A stretch of DNA of 7,322 nucleotides from Oscillospiraceae bacterium. Its GTDB lineage: Bacteria > Bacillota > Clostridia > Oscillospirales > Ruminococcaceae. The DNA lies in the NCBI GenBank assembly GCA_014796735.1, contig JAAVIG010000150.1:1-7322 (forward strand), in the 5' to 3' direction. The notes under the pieces are model-generated. The model did no database searches. It saw only the letters and a program-made list of their open reading frames with translations, and was not told the origin of the DNA. Position numbers and translations under genes: made by a program. The first letter of the stretch is position 1. Every line of letters begins with the position of its first letter. Shown here piece by piece: positions 1 through 6,091 of the stretch.

Positions 1-344
1 ATATAACCGATCTTAACGACGGAAGCGTGAAAAGTATCGACATAAATTCCTATAACAATTTTATCGATAACAAAATTTACGAGTCTGAAATATCGGATTA
101 TACAATTCTGAATAATCAGCTTTATATTGCCTTTTCCGGCAGCAGTCTGATGAAAATAAATCTTCTTGAATCGGATCTAAGTATACAACAGCTTTTTACC
201 TCAAATCCGGATATGGTATATATTAAGCTTTATACGGACGGTACTTCTTTGTATGCGCTTGGCTCAAATCACAAAAACAACAGCTATTGTATAGCACGGC
301 TGTCGATAGGCACAAACCAAATAACCGCAAAGGAGTTAATGTAA
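1..344 (+). CDS. C-terminal part of a beta-rich, propeller-like protein (5' end outside window)
   Basis: The frame is open from the first bases: codons from position 3 read ITDLNDGS into the GTG at 27, so that GTG is an internal valine and not a start. About 113 residues are visible before TAA at 342-344. They alternate short hydrophobic strands and polar turns (YTILNNQLYIAF, LYTDGTSLYALG), the pattern of beta-propeller blades. No catalytic motif, membrane helix or anchor is visible in this part. The stop is one base before the ATG of the lipoprotein gene, and that gene's ribosome site lies inside this one, so the two are probably co-transcribed and translationally coupled. The protein may be a paralogue of the propeller half of the next gene, but unlike it ends without a solute-binding-like domain. 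Family and role are inferred from strand pattern and context only. Confidence 0.7.
   Translation, partial: ITDLNDGSVKSIDINSYNNFIDNKIYESEISDYTILNNQLYIAFSGSSLMKINLLESDLSIQQLFTSNPDMVYIKLYTDGTSLYALGSNHKNNSYCIARLSIGTNQITAKELM
331..335 (+). promoter_or_regulatory. Ribosome binding site for the lipoprotein gene
   Basis: AGGAG lies 10 bases before ATG 346 and inside the last codons of the upstream gene. It fixes the start immediately before a perfect lipoprotein signal peptide and suggests coupling to translation of the upstream gene. Confidence 0.7.
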
Positions 345-345
345 A

Positions 346-2424
346 ATGAAAAAAACAATACGAATTACCGCATTAGCCATTGCTTTATCCATTGCGATAT
401 GCGGCTGCAATTACGGGGAAGCAAACGGCGTTCTCAAAGAAACAAACAGCGTTAACAAAGAAACAAACGGTACTGTCAAAGAATTAAACGCGGAAGCTGC
501 AGAAAAATACGAGATCGGCACTTCTAACCCTTGCTTTGACTATGACGAAGAGGGAAATCTGTACGCCATGACTGTGGAGGACAGCGGAGAGGTCATGGAA
601 TATCCCAACGGGCTGGAGGTTCCGATATTTCATACGATTCTCAGCGTAATTTCTCCCAACGGAGAGAAGATCGGACAGTATGTTTTTGACGAGGAGGTAA
701 GCAGTCATACTCTCGAATGCTGCGGAGACGCGGTTTACTATATAGTAAGGTGCTTTATAGACGACATCGAGGTGACCGCGTTAAAAAAATACACATTCGG
801 TGAAAGCAGCTGGGAGCTTATACATTGCTTCGGGGAGTTTGAATACGTCGAAAGCACCGCGCTTATCGACAACGTTCTTTATATATTGGGCACAGATTCC
901 TCAAACAAGGACGGCGAGGGTTACTCCGACGATTCTTACAGAAATTCGGGAGAAATCGTTGCAGCCTACGATCTGACAAACGACAAAGTCACCGCTCTAT
1001 TTAACAAGGGCGCATTAAAAATGTCCGAAACCCCGCAGGGCACTCTTATGATATATGCCCACGATAATGACGGCTACTTCTTTATCGAATATGACCCCAA
1101 CGGAGGTTTTTCCGAAAAACAGTACAAGGACTTGGATATGCTGAACGGCTTCGCCGTATGCGGAGAGGACAGATATATTTACTCCAATGTCTACACCGCT
1201 GCCGCAATAGCTTCATTTAAAGACGAGGGAAAGGCTGACATAGCTGTTGAAGGTTATATATTCGGCGATGTTAAGGTATCTTCCGCCGGTAAGATGTGCT
1301 ATACTTATTCCGATTATTCGGAGGACAGCCTCGATATATTAAACTCCTATCTTGTCAATATGGATATATCCTCGGCACTTAAGATCGATCTGTCGGATAA
1401 GCTTACCATGATAAGCGCGGAATTTGTTTATGAAACCCCGCCGTCTCTGGGCTTTTCAATGACACATGATACGGTGAATTACGACAGCTTTGCACTGACC
1501 GTATTGTCACAAGACCCTCAATACGATATGTACATTGCTTCCTCCCGCTCCACATTTGCGGAAAATATTAAAAGCAAGGGGTCGTTTTATCCTCTTAATG
1601 ATGTGGAGGGAGTGCGGGAATATATAGATTCCTGCATACCGTGCTTAAAGGAAGCTGCGGTAAACGATGACGGTGACATATGGATGATTCCTGTTGATAT
1701 AAAAATTCCGTACTTGGCTTATTCCGAAAAGATGTGCGGGGACATTTCGGGGATGACCGCCGAGGAGCTTATTTCTTTGATAAACAATATGTACAGCGAT
1801 AAAGAAAAGGCAGACACATTAGGAAATTTCAATGCCTATTTTATTTCCGAGCTGATGCTGTCAAATTATCTTTTCGGCAGCACCGACTTTGACACCGAGA
1901 AATTTCGCTACATTGCCAAAATAGTAAAGGAGGATATTTTCCCTTCGGGAGCTTTTGACTCTGAATTAAGCAGTGCATTGCAGAAGGCGTATTCAACAGG
2001 CGACTATTCGGGCATTTCACTCAATTTGGGGTACCACGAATCCGATCATACATTTTTTTCCGCATCCGGTGCAAGAGTGACCGAGCTTCCAATGCTGACG
2101 AACAATCCCGTTCCCGCTACCTGTGTGTTTGTCTGCGTTAATCCCACCTCGCGGAACCTCGGACAAGCGCTTGAATATATAAGTGCACTTGCCGAATATT
2201 TTAACGGCAGCGATAACTGCCTTATGCGGGAGAATTCGCGTAAATACTCCAAAAGCAGCTATTATCAGGATTTGAAAGAGGTGTATAAAAACGCCGAGGT
2301 TCGTTTCAGCTATTCCAATGAAATTCTTCTTTCGGATTTTTATGGATATGCGGAGGGAAATATATCGCTTGATGATTTCATCAAAGAGGCTAACAGAAAG
2401 CTTTCGGCATATTTGAATGAATAA
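346..2424 (+). CDS. Lipoprotein with propeller-like N-terminal half and extracellular solute-binding-like C-terminal half
   Basis: A complete 692-residue protein. Residues 1-20 form a type II signal peptide (KK then a hydrophobic run) ending in lipobox ICGC, so Cys21 should be lipidated and the protein anchored outside the membrane. Residues 24-51 are four heptad-like units (GEANGVL, KETNSVN, KETNGTV, KELNAEA), probably a flexible linker. Residues about 55-345 alternate strands and turns (DEEGNLYAM, DNVLYILGT), as in a beta-propeller. From about 385 the sequence resembles ABC-transporter solute-binding proteins: DPQYDMYIAS (391-400), the core GDIWMIPVDIKIPYLAYSEKM (near 443-463), a helix with NLGQALEYISALAEYF (604-619), and a C-terminal SLDDFIKEANRKL helix (674-687). 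It is much longer than an ordinary binding protein because of the propeller half. No permease or ATPase gene is adjacent, so the ligand is unknown and a sensing role is possible. The lipoprotein call is firm; the domain calls are by pattern. Confidence 0.85.
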   Translation: MKKTIRITALAIALSIAICGCNYGEANGVLKETNSVNKETNGTVKELNAEAAEKYEIGTSNPCFDYDEEGNLYAMTVEDSGEVMEYPNGLEVPIFHTILSVISPNGEKIGQYVFDEEVSSHTLECCGDAVYYIVRCFIDDIEVTALKKYTFGESSWELIHCFGEFEYVESTALIDNVLYILGTDSSNKDGEGYSDDSYRNSGEIVAAYDLTNDKVTALFNKGALKMSETPQGTLMIYAHDNDGYFFIEYDPNGGFSEKQYKDLDMLNGFAVCGEDRYIYSNVYTAAAIASFKDEGKADIAVEGYIFGDVKVSSAGKMCYTYSDYSEDSLDILNSYLVNMDISSALKIDLSDKLTMISAEFVYETPPSLGFSMTHDTVNYDSFALTVLSQDPQYDMYIASSRSTFAENIKSKGSFYPLNDVEGVREYIDSCIPCLKEAAVNDDGDIWMIPVDIKIPYLAYSEKMCGDISGMTAEELISLINNMYSDKEKADTLGNFNAYFISELMLSNYLFGSTDFDTEKFRYIAKIVKEDIFPSGAFDSELSSALQKAYSTGDYSGISLNLGYHESDHTFFSASGARVTELPMLTNNPVPATCVFVCVNPTSRNLGQALEYISALAEYFNGSDNCLMRENSRKYSKSSYYQDLKEVYKNAEVRFSYSNEILLSDFYGYAEGNISLDDFIKEANRKLSAYLNE
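415..498 (+). repeat. Four 21-bp units encoding a seven-residue linker repeat
   Basis: Codons 24-51 of the lipoprotein gene fall into four seven-codon units. The two middle units begin with the identical 12 bases AAAGAAACAAAC (436-447 and 457-468), and the fourth begins AAAGAATTAAAC. The repeat lies just after the lipidated cysteine, so unit number would change only the length of the tether. Confidence 0.6.
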
Positions 2425-2461
2425 AAAACGCAAAAAATGACAAAAAATTTTAAAAAAAGTG

Positions 2462-2490
2462 TTGACAAACATACAGGCTTGTGATATAAT
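2462..2490 (+). promoter_or_regulatory. Consensus sigma-A promoter of the tRNA operon
   Basis: TTGACA (2462-2467) and TATAAT (2485-2490) are both perfect and 17 bases apart, with an extended -10 TGA just before TATAAT. A-tracts at 2431-2458 resemble an UP element. Transcription should begin near 2497. I see no terminator hairpin between the lipoprotein stop (2424) and this promoter, so some read-through from the lipoprotein gene is possible. Confidence 0.9.
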
Positions 2491-2493
2491 GAT

Positions 2494-2528
2494 TAAGTCC
2501 TTGAAGCGGAAAAGGCTGCAAGGACTTA
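2494..2528 (+). other. 10-bp hairpin in the tRNA operon leader
   Basis: TAAGTCCTTG (2494-2503) pairs perfectly with CAAGGACTTA (2519-2528); inside it AGC (2505-2507) can pair with GCT (2515-2517). The stem ends three bases before tRNA-Met and covers nearly the whole 5' leader from the predicted start. It is probably a processing or stability element for the precursor. It is not followed by a T-run, so it is not a terminator. Confidence 0.6.
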
Positions 2529-2531
2529 TGT

Positions 2532-2608
2532 GGCGGCATAGCTCAGCTGGCTAGAGCACTTGGTTCATACCCAGGGTGTCGTTGGTTCAAGTCCAATTGC
2601 CGCTACCA
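2532..2608 (+). tRNA. tRNA-Met (anticodon CAT, elongator type)
   Basis: A full cloverleaf is visible. Acceptor GGCGGCA (2532-2538) pairs with TGCCGCT (2598-2604) with a G-T first pair. The anticodon stem is CTTGG/CCAGG around loop TTCATAC, with CAT at 2566-2568; the T-arm is GTTGG-TTCAAGT-CCAAT; discriminator A2605 and encoded CCA at 2606-2608 follow. Initiator features (unpaired 1-72, GGG/CCC anticodon stem) are absent. The D-arm GCTCAGCTGGCTAGAGC and loop TTCATAC match what I recall of Firmicutes elongator tRNA-Met, which makes the CAT-reading tRNA-Ile2 less likely. Confidence 0.93.
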
Positions 2609-2612
2609 TAAA

Positions 2613-2687
2613 GGCCCGTTGGTCAAGCGGTTAAGACACCGCCCTTTCACGGCGGAAACATGGGTTCGATTCCCGTACGGGTCACCA
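2613..2687 (+). tRNA. tRNA-Glu (anticodon TTC)
   Basis: It begins four bases after tRNA-Met. Acceptor GGCCCGT (2613-2619) pairs with ACGGGTC (2677-2683). The anticodon stem is CCGCC/GGCGG around CTTTCAC, with TTC at 2646-2648. The T-arm is ATGGG-TTCGATT-CCCGT, and CCA is encoded at 2685-2687. The gene is intact. Its 3' end is the last host gene before the mobile element, so it is a candidate integration target, but no second copy of its 3' end is in the window to prove that. Confidence 0.95.
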
Positions 2688-2696
2688 CACACCAAT

Positions 2697-2740
2697 CCCG
2701 CAAATGCTGATACAAAAGGCATTTGCGGGGATTTTATTTT
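2697..2740 (+). terminator. Rho-independent terminator of the tRNA operon
   Basis: CCCGCAAATGC (2697-2707) pairs perfectly with GCATTTGCGGG (2719-2729) across an 11-base loop and is followed by ATTTTATTTTA (2731-2741). It lies ten bases after the CCA of tRNA-Glu. It also faces the convergent integrase gene and could limit read-through into the element. Confidence 0.9.
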
Positions 2741-2753
2741 ATCGAAAATCGGG

Positions 2754-2843
2754 CTTGTCCGCTGTCTGTCCGCTATTTGAAATTCTTAGCGGACAGGGGT
2801 GGTAATGGTTGTAAATGCCGCCCACCTGATGACTGTGGACAAG
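2754..2843. repeat. Nested inverted repeats of a TGTCCGC motif, candidate att/integrase-binding region
   Basis: CTGTCCGCTA (2766-2775) and TAGCGGACAG (2787-2796) form a perfect 10-bp inverted repeat around 11 bases. Outside them, CTTGTCCGC (2754-2762) faces GTGGACAAG (2835-2843) with one mismatch. The cluster fills the gap between the tRNA terminator and the 3' end of the integrase gene. Tyrosine integrases usually bind short repeats near the attachment core, so this is the likely attL side. The core crossover site itself cannot be identified from one end. Confidence 0.45.
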
Positions 2844-2856
2844 TTTGAAAGTCAGC

Positions 2857-4032
2857 TTATTTCCGGTTTTGCAGAAATCCGAACGCATTGTCCATTGCTT
2901 CGGAAACTCTCGCTTGTGCATTTTGGAACATATGGCTGTAAACGTTCAAAGTCGTTCCGCTGTTGCTGTGTCCTAAAGCGCCCGAAACCGTTGTCACATC
3001 AAGTCCCGCTGAAATAAGTGCCGAGGCTGCGAAGTGACGGAAACTGTGTATGCCGTAAAACGGTAAGCTGTTCTTTTCGCAAAATTCTTTTAACCAGCCA
3101 TACGGCGTTTGGTTGTTCATTTCCTCACCGTTCCACTTGGTAAATAGCCTGTCCGTTTCTACCCATTTAGTACCTAACCTTAGTGCTTCATTGTCCTGCT
3201 CCTCTTTGAGCTGCTTAAGCATATCCATTATAAATGGGGAAATTTTCAGAGTGCGCTGTGAACGTTTGGTCTTAGTGGTATCGGTATAGGTGCCGCGTTC
3301 TGCGGTGTAGTTTGAGGTACGGCGAATACTGATAATGTTGTTTTCAAAGTCAATGTCTTTCCATTCCAGACCTAACATCTCGCTGCGGCGAAATCCACTG
3401 TAAGCTATCAAATAGAAAAAGACTTTATACTTTAACGGCTCTCCCATCAGCTTTGTAAGCAAAGCTTCCATTTCCTCTTGGGAGTAAATTTGCTTTTCTT
3501 TTACTTCGCCTTTAGGTATAGTGACTTTAGAACAGGGATTATCGGAAACAAGTCCCATTTTTACAGCATATGTAAATACGTCCGATATTAAGCTGAGATT
3601 GTGTCGGATCGTTTTGGGAGCAAGGGGTTTGCCTGTTTTTTCGTTTGCTCCCTCTTTGGCAAGGGAGTTGACAAAGGCTTGAAGCTGTCTTGGGGTTATC
3701 TTGTCAATTCGCAGGTGTCCGATTGCAGGATAAATCCTGTGCTTTAGCTGCTTCAAGCGTTCATAGGTCGTACTTCGCAAGTTTAGTTTTGCGTATTCCT
3801 CGAACCACTCCTCGCACAGCTCTTCAAACTTTATCGCTGAGCTTTTGAAACCTCGGTTTACCGATTCCTCAAATATTACTGCTTGGCGGTTCAGTTCCTT
3901 TTGGATTTGGCGTTCGGTCATTCCTTCAGTAGGTTTCCACGTCATGGACTGTTCTTTGTGATTGCCTTTGGTGTCATAGCCTACGGAAACTCGAATTTGA
4001 TAAGAGTCTCCTCTCTTTCTTATGGTTGCCAT
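2857..4032 (-). CDS. int: Tyrosine recombinase (integrase) of the mobile element
   Basis: This 391-residue enzyme should catalyse site-specific integration and excision of the element. The N-terminus (1 to about 35, MATIRKRGDSYQIRVSVGYD) resembles an arm-type DNA-binding domain. Residues about 65-165 form a helical core-binding domain and about 180-370 the catalytic domain. The visible catalytic set is complete: Arg215 in GFRRSE, Lys254 (or 256) in TKTKRSQR, His329 and Arg332 in HSFR, His355 in LGHSN, and nucleophile Tyr365 in NVYSHMF. Length and layout fit integrases of Tn916-like elements and temperate phages of Firmicutes. ATG 4032 is supported by AAAGGAG eight bases upstream. It has its own promoter, converges on the tRNA operon and ends about 120 bases from the tRNA terminator, the usual place for an integrase beside its att site. 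No damage is seen. Confidence 0.96.
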   Translation of the reverse strand: MATIRKRGDSYQIRVSVGYDTKGNHKEQSMTWKPTEGMTERQIQKELNRQAVIFEESVNRGFKSSAIKFEELCEEWFEEYAKLNLRSTTYERLKQLKHRIYPAIGHLRIDKITPRQLQAFVNSLAKEGANEKTGKPLAPKTIRHNLSLISDVFTYAVKMGLVSDNPCSKVTIPKGEVKEKQIYSQEEMEALLTKLMGEPLKYKVFFYLIAYSGFRRSEMLGLEWKDIDFENNIISIRRTSNYTAERGTYTDTTKTKRSQRTLKISPFIMDMLKQLKEEQDNEALRLGTKWVETDRLFTKWNGEEMNNQTPYGWLKEFCEKNSLPFYGIHSFRHFAASALISAGLDVTTVSGALGHSNSGTTLNVYSHMFQNAQARVSEAMDNAFGFLQNRK

Positions 4033-4084
4033 AAATGTTTCTCCTTTGATAACGTAAATTTATGACATACCTCTGTACGCCATA

Positions 4085-4113
4085 AATATATCATAATAAG
4101 TGACACAAGTCAA
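4085..4113 (-). promoter_or_regulatory. Promoter of the integrase gene, with flanking repeats
   Basis: On the minus strand, TTGACT (4113-4108) and TATATT (4090-4085) are 17 bases apart with an extended -10 TGA. TGAC-ACAA-GTCA (4101-4112) overlaps the -35 box. The heptamer TATGACA occurs on the plus strand on both sides (4061-4067 and 4126-4132). These may be operator sites for the excisionase-like protein or another element regulator; that part is inference. Confidence 0.65.
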
Positions 4114-4178
4114 GAAATTTTGTGATATGACAAATAATTTTGGAAAATTTTATACAATATCACTATAAATTTGAAGCT

Positions 4179-4202
4179 CGGGACAGCAGTGTTGCTGTCC
4201 CG
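4179..4202 (-). terminator. Hairpin between xis and int, possible terminator
   Basis: CGGGACAGCA (4179-4188) pairs perfectly with TGCTGTCCCG (4193-4202) around a 4-base loop. On the minus strand it is followed by AGCTTCAAATTTATAG, which is AT-rich but lacks a clean T-run. It lies after the xis stop and before the integrase promoter, so it probably separates the two units; a processing hairpin is the alternative. Confidence 0.5.
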
Positions 4203-4234
4203 AAACTCCAAAATGATAGGTGAATAGTTGTTGA

Positions 4235-4525
4235 TTACGCCGTAATCTTTAAATATTCGAGGAGTGCGGATTTCGGAATTAAAATCTTCCCTCGTTTCCC
4301 CTCTCCTGTTCTGATGTAACGAACTTTATCCTGCTTCACAAGTTTGCGGACAGTATGCTCGGAAAGACCAGGAAATTTCTCTACACACTCTCTAATGGTC
4401 AACATTTCGACAGGTGCGTTATCTATTGGCTTAATGGGCTCTTTTGCAATATCATCTTCCAGCACAGACTCTAAAATAGCTATCGCCATTCTGATTGCTT
4501 CCTGTTGATGGTTTTGAATATTCAT
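4235..4525 (-). CDS. Excisionase-like small winged-helix DNA-binding protein
   Basis: A 96-residue protein, probably the recombination directionality factor that bends att DNA and steers the integrase toward excision. Residues about 41-66 form a helix-turn-helix (MLTIRECVEKF, then recognition helix SEHTVRKLVKQ). Residues 68-84 form a basic wing (VRYIRTGEGKRGKILIP), and SALLEYL closes the fold; this order is typical of MerR-like excisionase-family binding domains. The first 40 residues are an acidic helical extension of unknown use. ATG 4525 has AAAGGAG seven bases upstream. Its position between the pump gene and int supports the role. The stop codon lies inside a small GATTAC-GCC-GTAATC hairpin (4233-4247). 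A purely regulatory protein of the same fold cannot be excluded. Confidence 0.8.
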   Translation of the reverse strand: MNIQNHQQEAIRMAIAILESVLEDDIAKEPIKPIDNAPVEMLTIRECVEKFPGLSEHTVRKLVKQDKVRYIRTGEGKRGKILIPKSALLEYLKITA

Positions 4526-4561
4526 AACAGTTCTCCTTTCGTTTTATATTCGCCTAAATTA

Positions 4562-4590
4562 TTGACTTTTAGGAACTTTTTTGGTAAAAT
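4562..4590 (+). promoter_or_regulatory. Possible plus-strand promoter antisense to the ftsK-like gene
   Basis: TTGACT (4562-4567) and TAAAAT (4585-4590) are 17 bases apart with an extended -10 TGG. No plus-strand gene follows, so a transcript would run antisense into the 3' end of the translocase gene from about 4597. The stretch is AT-rich, so chance is a real alternative. No convincing minus-strand promoter for xis was found in 4526-4600, so xis is probably read from the ftsK transcript. Confidence 0.3.
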
Positions 4591-4600
4591 ATAATTATAT

Positions 4601-6076
4601 TTATGCCCCACTATGAGAACATGGAGTAAAAATATCATCAATGGTATATCCGTTGTCCTTTAAAATATTGATAAGGTCATCGGATAAATCGTCAACAGAT
4701 TTCGGAAGAATATCGCGTCGGAGTTTTGCTTCAAGAGGAGACACCACTCCTAAATCTTCAAGCTGGGTCATAATTTTTTTCGCCGTACTCCATCCGCAAC
4801 GCTCTCTCTGTATAATCTCGTTGGACGAAATAGTGGATTGACCTAACGCCCATGCCAATACAGTTGCGAGTTTCTCGTTTTTATTTTTGGATTTCGTGTT
4901 TCTAATCAAAGTATTAGGCAAAAGTTCACAATTCTTTTTGCTGAGATCAATAGTAAATTTGTACTGGCACTCATAATTACGCAATAGGCAATTGAAGTGG
5001 ATACCTGTTAATTCTTCCCTAAGCGTTTCATCGGAAATATAAACACCTTGAATTCTATGATTTTCATCATCTTGAGATGATTTGAAAATCATTGCACCCT
5101 TTCCCGATAATTTTTCAGCACCGCCAGTATTGAGAATCGCCAAAGAATTGCTTAGCTGTGCAACTCTGAATGAGATTCTTGTCGGCAAATCGGCAAGGTC
5201 AAACTTTAAGTTGGCTTTTGTGGGGTTATGTGCGGCCAAAAGAAAGTGGATTTTTGCGTGGCGTCCTCTCCTCAAAATTTCGGTTATGATTTCGCGTGAG
5301 ACTTTTTGTTTTGCATCTTCTCCAGAAATAAATGCCGAAAATTCGTCAATTACGCATAAAATATATGGCATTTTCGAGTACTCCATCGTTCCTTTTAATT
5401 GAATTCTCCGATCCAACTCAACTTTTAGTTGCGACATCGCTTCAAGAAAGTCATTAGAGTTGGTAATAACTGGACAGGAAAGATGCGGTAAATCATTAAA
5501 AAGCGACAGGTCACCAGCCATATCACCAAGAACTAAATTGATTCTCTCAGGCGAATAGCTATGTAGCAGACTAAATATCAATGATTTTATAGCAACGCTT
5601 TTTCCCGAACCGGTCGTGCCGGCGATAACTGCATGAGGGTATTTAGTCAGATCTTGGATAATTAGTCGTCCTGTTGTATCAACGCCCAAGATATGTGCAA
5701 TTGTGAGTTTTTTAATAGACTCAGCATAGAATTGGCTGTCTAAAATTTTTGTCAACGACTGTATAGTTTGTTTTCTGCCTTTAGAAACGATAAAATATAA
5801 ATTTTCTTCCTTTGAATCAATATAAAACTCGGCTAACTTTAGTCTATAACGAACATCTCTTTCATGCTTTCTAACGTCGTTGTATGTGGTAATTTTGAGA
5901 AGCTTGAATTTAAAAACAATTTTTTCATCTGTAAATCTGCATTTGGTAATCTTGATATGTACATTATAACGTCGGTAACATTTTTCTATTTTTTCAGCAA
6001 GTTCCTCACTATCTTCCTCTACAGATTGAGCAAACGGAAAGTTTACCCAAAAGTCAAAATCATAATTGTCGTTCAT
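4601..6076 (-). CDS. Soluble FtsK/SpoIIIE-type DNA translocase with C-terminal gamma-like winged helix
   Basis: This 491-residue ATPase should pump double-stranded DNA. After a mixed N-terminal region (1-130, no membrane helix seen), the motor domain shows Walker A GTTGSGKS (153-160), the FtsK-like segment LFNDLPHLSCPVITN (192-206), Walker B YILCVIDEF (238-246), GRHAKIHFLLAAHNP (271-285) where FtsK has ATQRP, and LPTRISFRV with LNTGGAEKLSGKG (297-326). Residues about 401-460 form a winged helix (ISSNEIIQRERCGWSTAKKIMTQLEDLGVV) like the FtsK gamma domain that reads polar DNA motifs. The DPK of FtsK is replaced by DMA (185-187). The coupling proteins of Tn916 and ICEBs1 are of similar length, but Tn916 Orf21 as I recall it has membrane segments and no gamma domain; Streptomyces TraB pumps do carry one. 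ATG 6076 has AAGGAGG eight bases upstream. Role in element transfer is inferred. Confidence 0.92.
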   Translation of the reverse strand: MNDNYDFDFWVNFPFAQSVEEDSEELAEKIEKCYRRYNVHIKITKCRFTDEKIVFKFKLLKITTYNDVRKHERDVRYRLKLAEFYIDSKEENLYFIVSKGRKQTIQSLTKILDSQFYAESIKKLTIAHILGVDTTGRLIIQDLTKYPHAVIAGTTGSGKSVAIKSLIFSLLHSYSPERINLVLGDMAGDLSLFNDLPHLSCPVITNSNDFLEAMSQLKVELDRRIQLKGTMEYSKMPYILCVIDEFSAFISGEDAKQKVSREIITEILRRGRHAKIHFLLAAHNPTKANLKFDLADLPTRISFRVAQLSNSLAILNTGGAEKLSGKGAMIFKSSQDDENHRIQGVYISDETLREELTGIHFNCLLRNYECQYKFTIDLSKKNCELLPNTLIRNTKSKNKNEKLATVLAWALGQSTISSNEIIQRERCGWSTAKKIMTQLEDLGVVSPLEAKLRRDILPKSVDDLSDDLINILKDNGYTIDDIFTPCSHSGA

Positions 6077-6084
6077 AGAAAATT

Positions 6085-6091
6085 CCTCCTT
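6085..6091 (-). promoter_or_regulatory. Strong ribosome binding site of the translocase gene
   Basis: AAGGAGG on the minus strand lies eight bases before ATG 6076 and overlaps the stop codon of the 39-codon hydrophobic ORF, so translation of the two may be coupled. Confidence 0.8.

Noticed and set aside
2017..2472. 151-codon minus-strand ORF opposite the end of the lipoprotein gene
   Set aside because: It is the antisense shadow of a well-supported gene, with a Cys/Lys/Ile-rich composition and no family resemblance. It runs across the tRNA promoter.
2566..2568. CAT anticodon as initiator tRNA-fMet
   Set aside because: The first acceptor pair is G-T and not a mismatch, and the anticodon stem lacks the three G-C pairs of initiators.
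2660..2687. 3' end of tRNA-Glu as the proven attachment core
   Set aside because: Integrases often use tRNA 3' ends, but no second copy of this segment occurs in the window, so it remains only a candidate.
2739..3017. Small ORFs on both strands around the tRNA terminator and integrase 3' end
   Set aside because: They overlap the terminator T-run, the repeat cluster or the integrase in other frames and have no ribosome site.
5082..5402. 106-codon plus-strand ORF inside the translocase gene
   Set aside because: It is the antisense of the conserved motor region, with no ribosome site or recognisable product.
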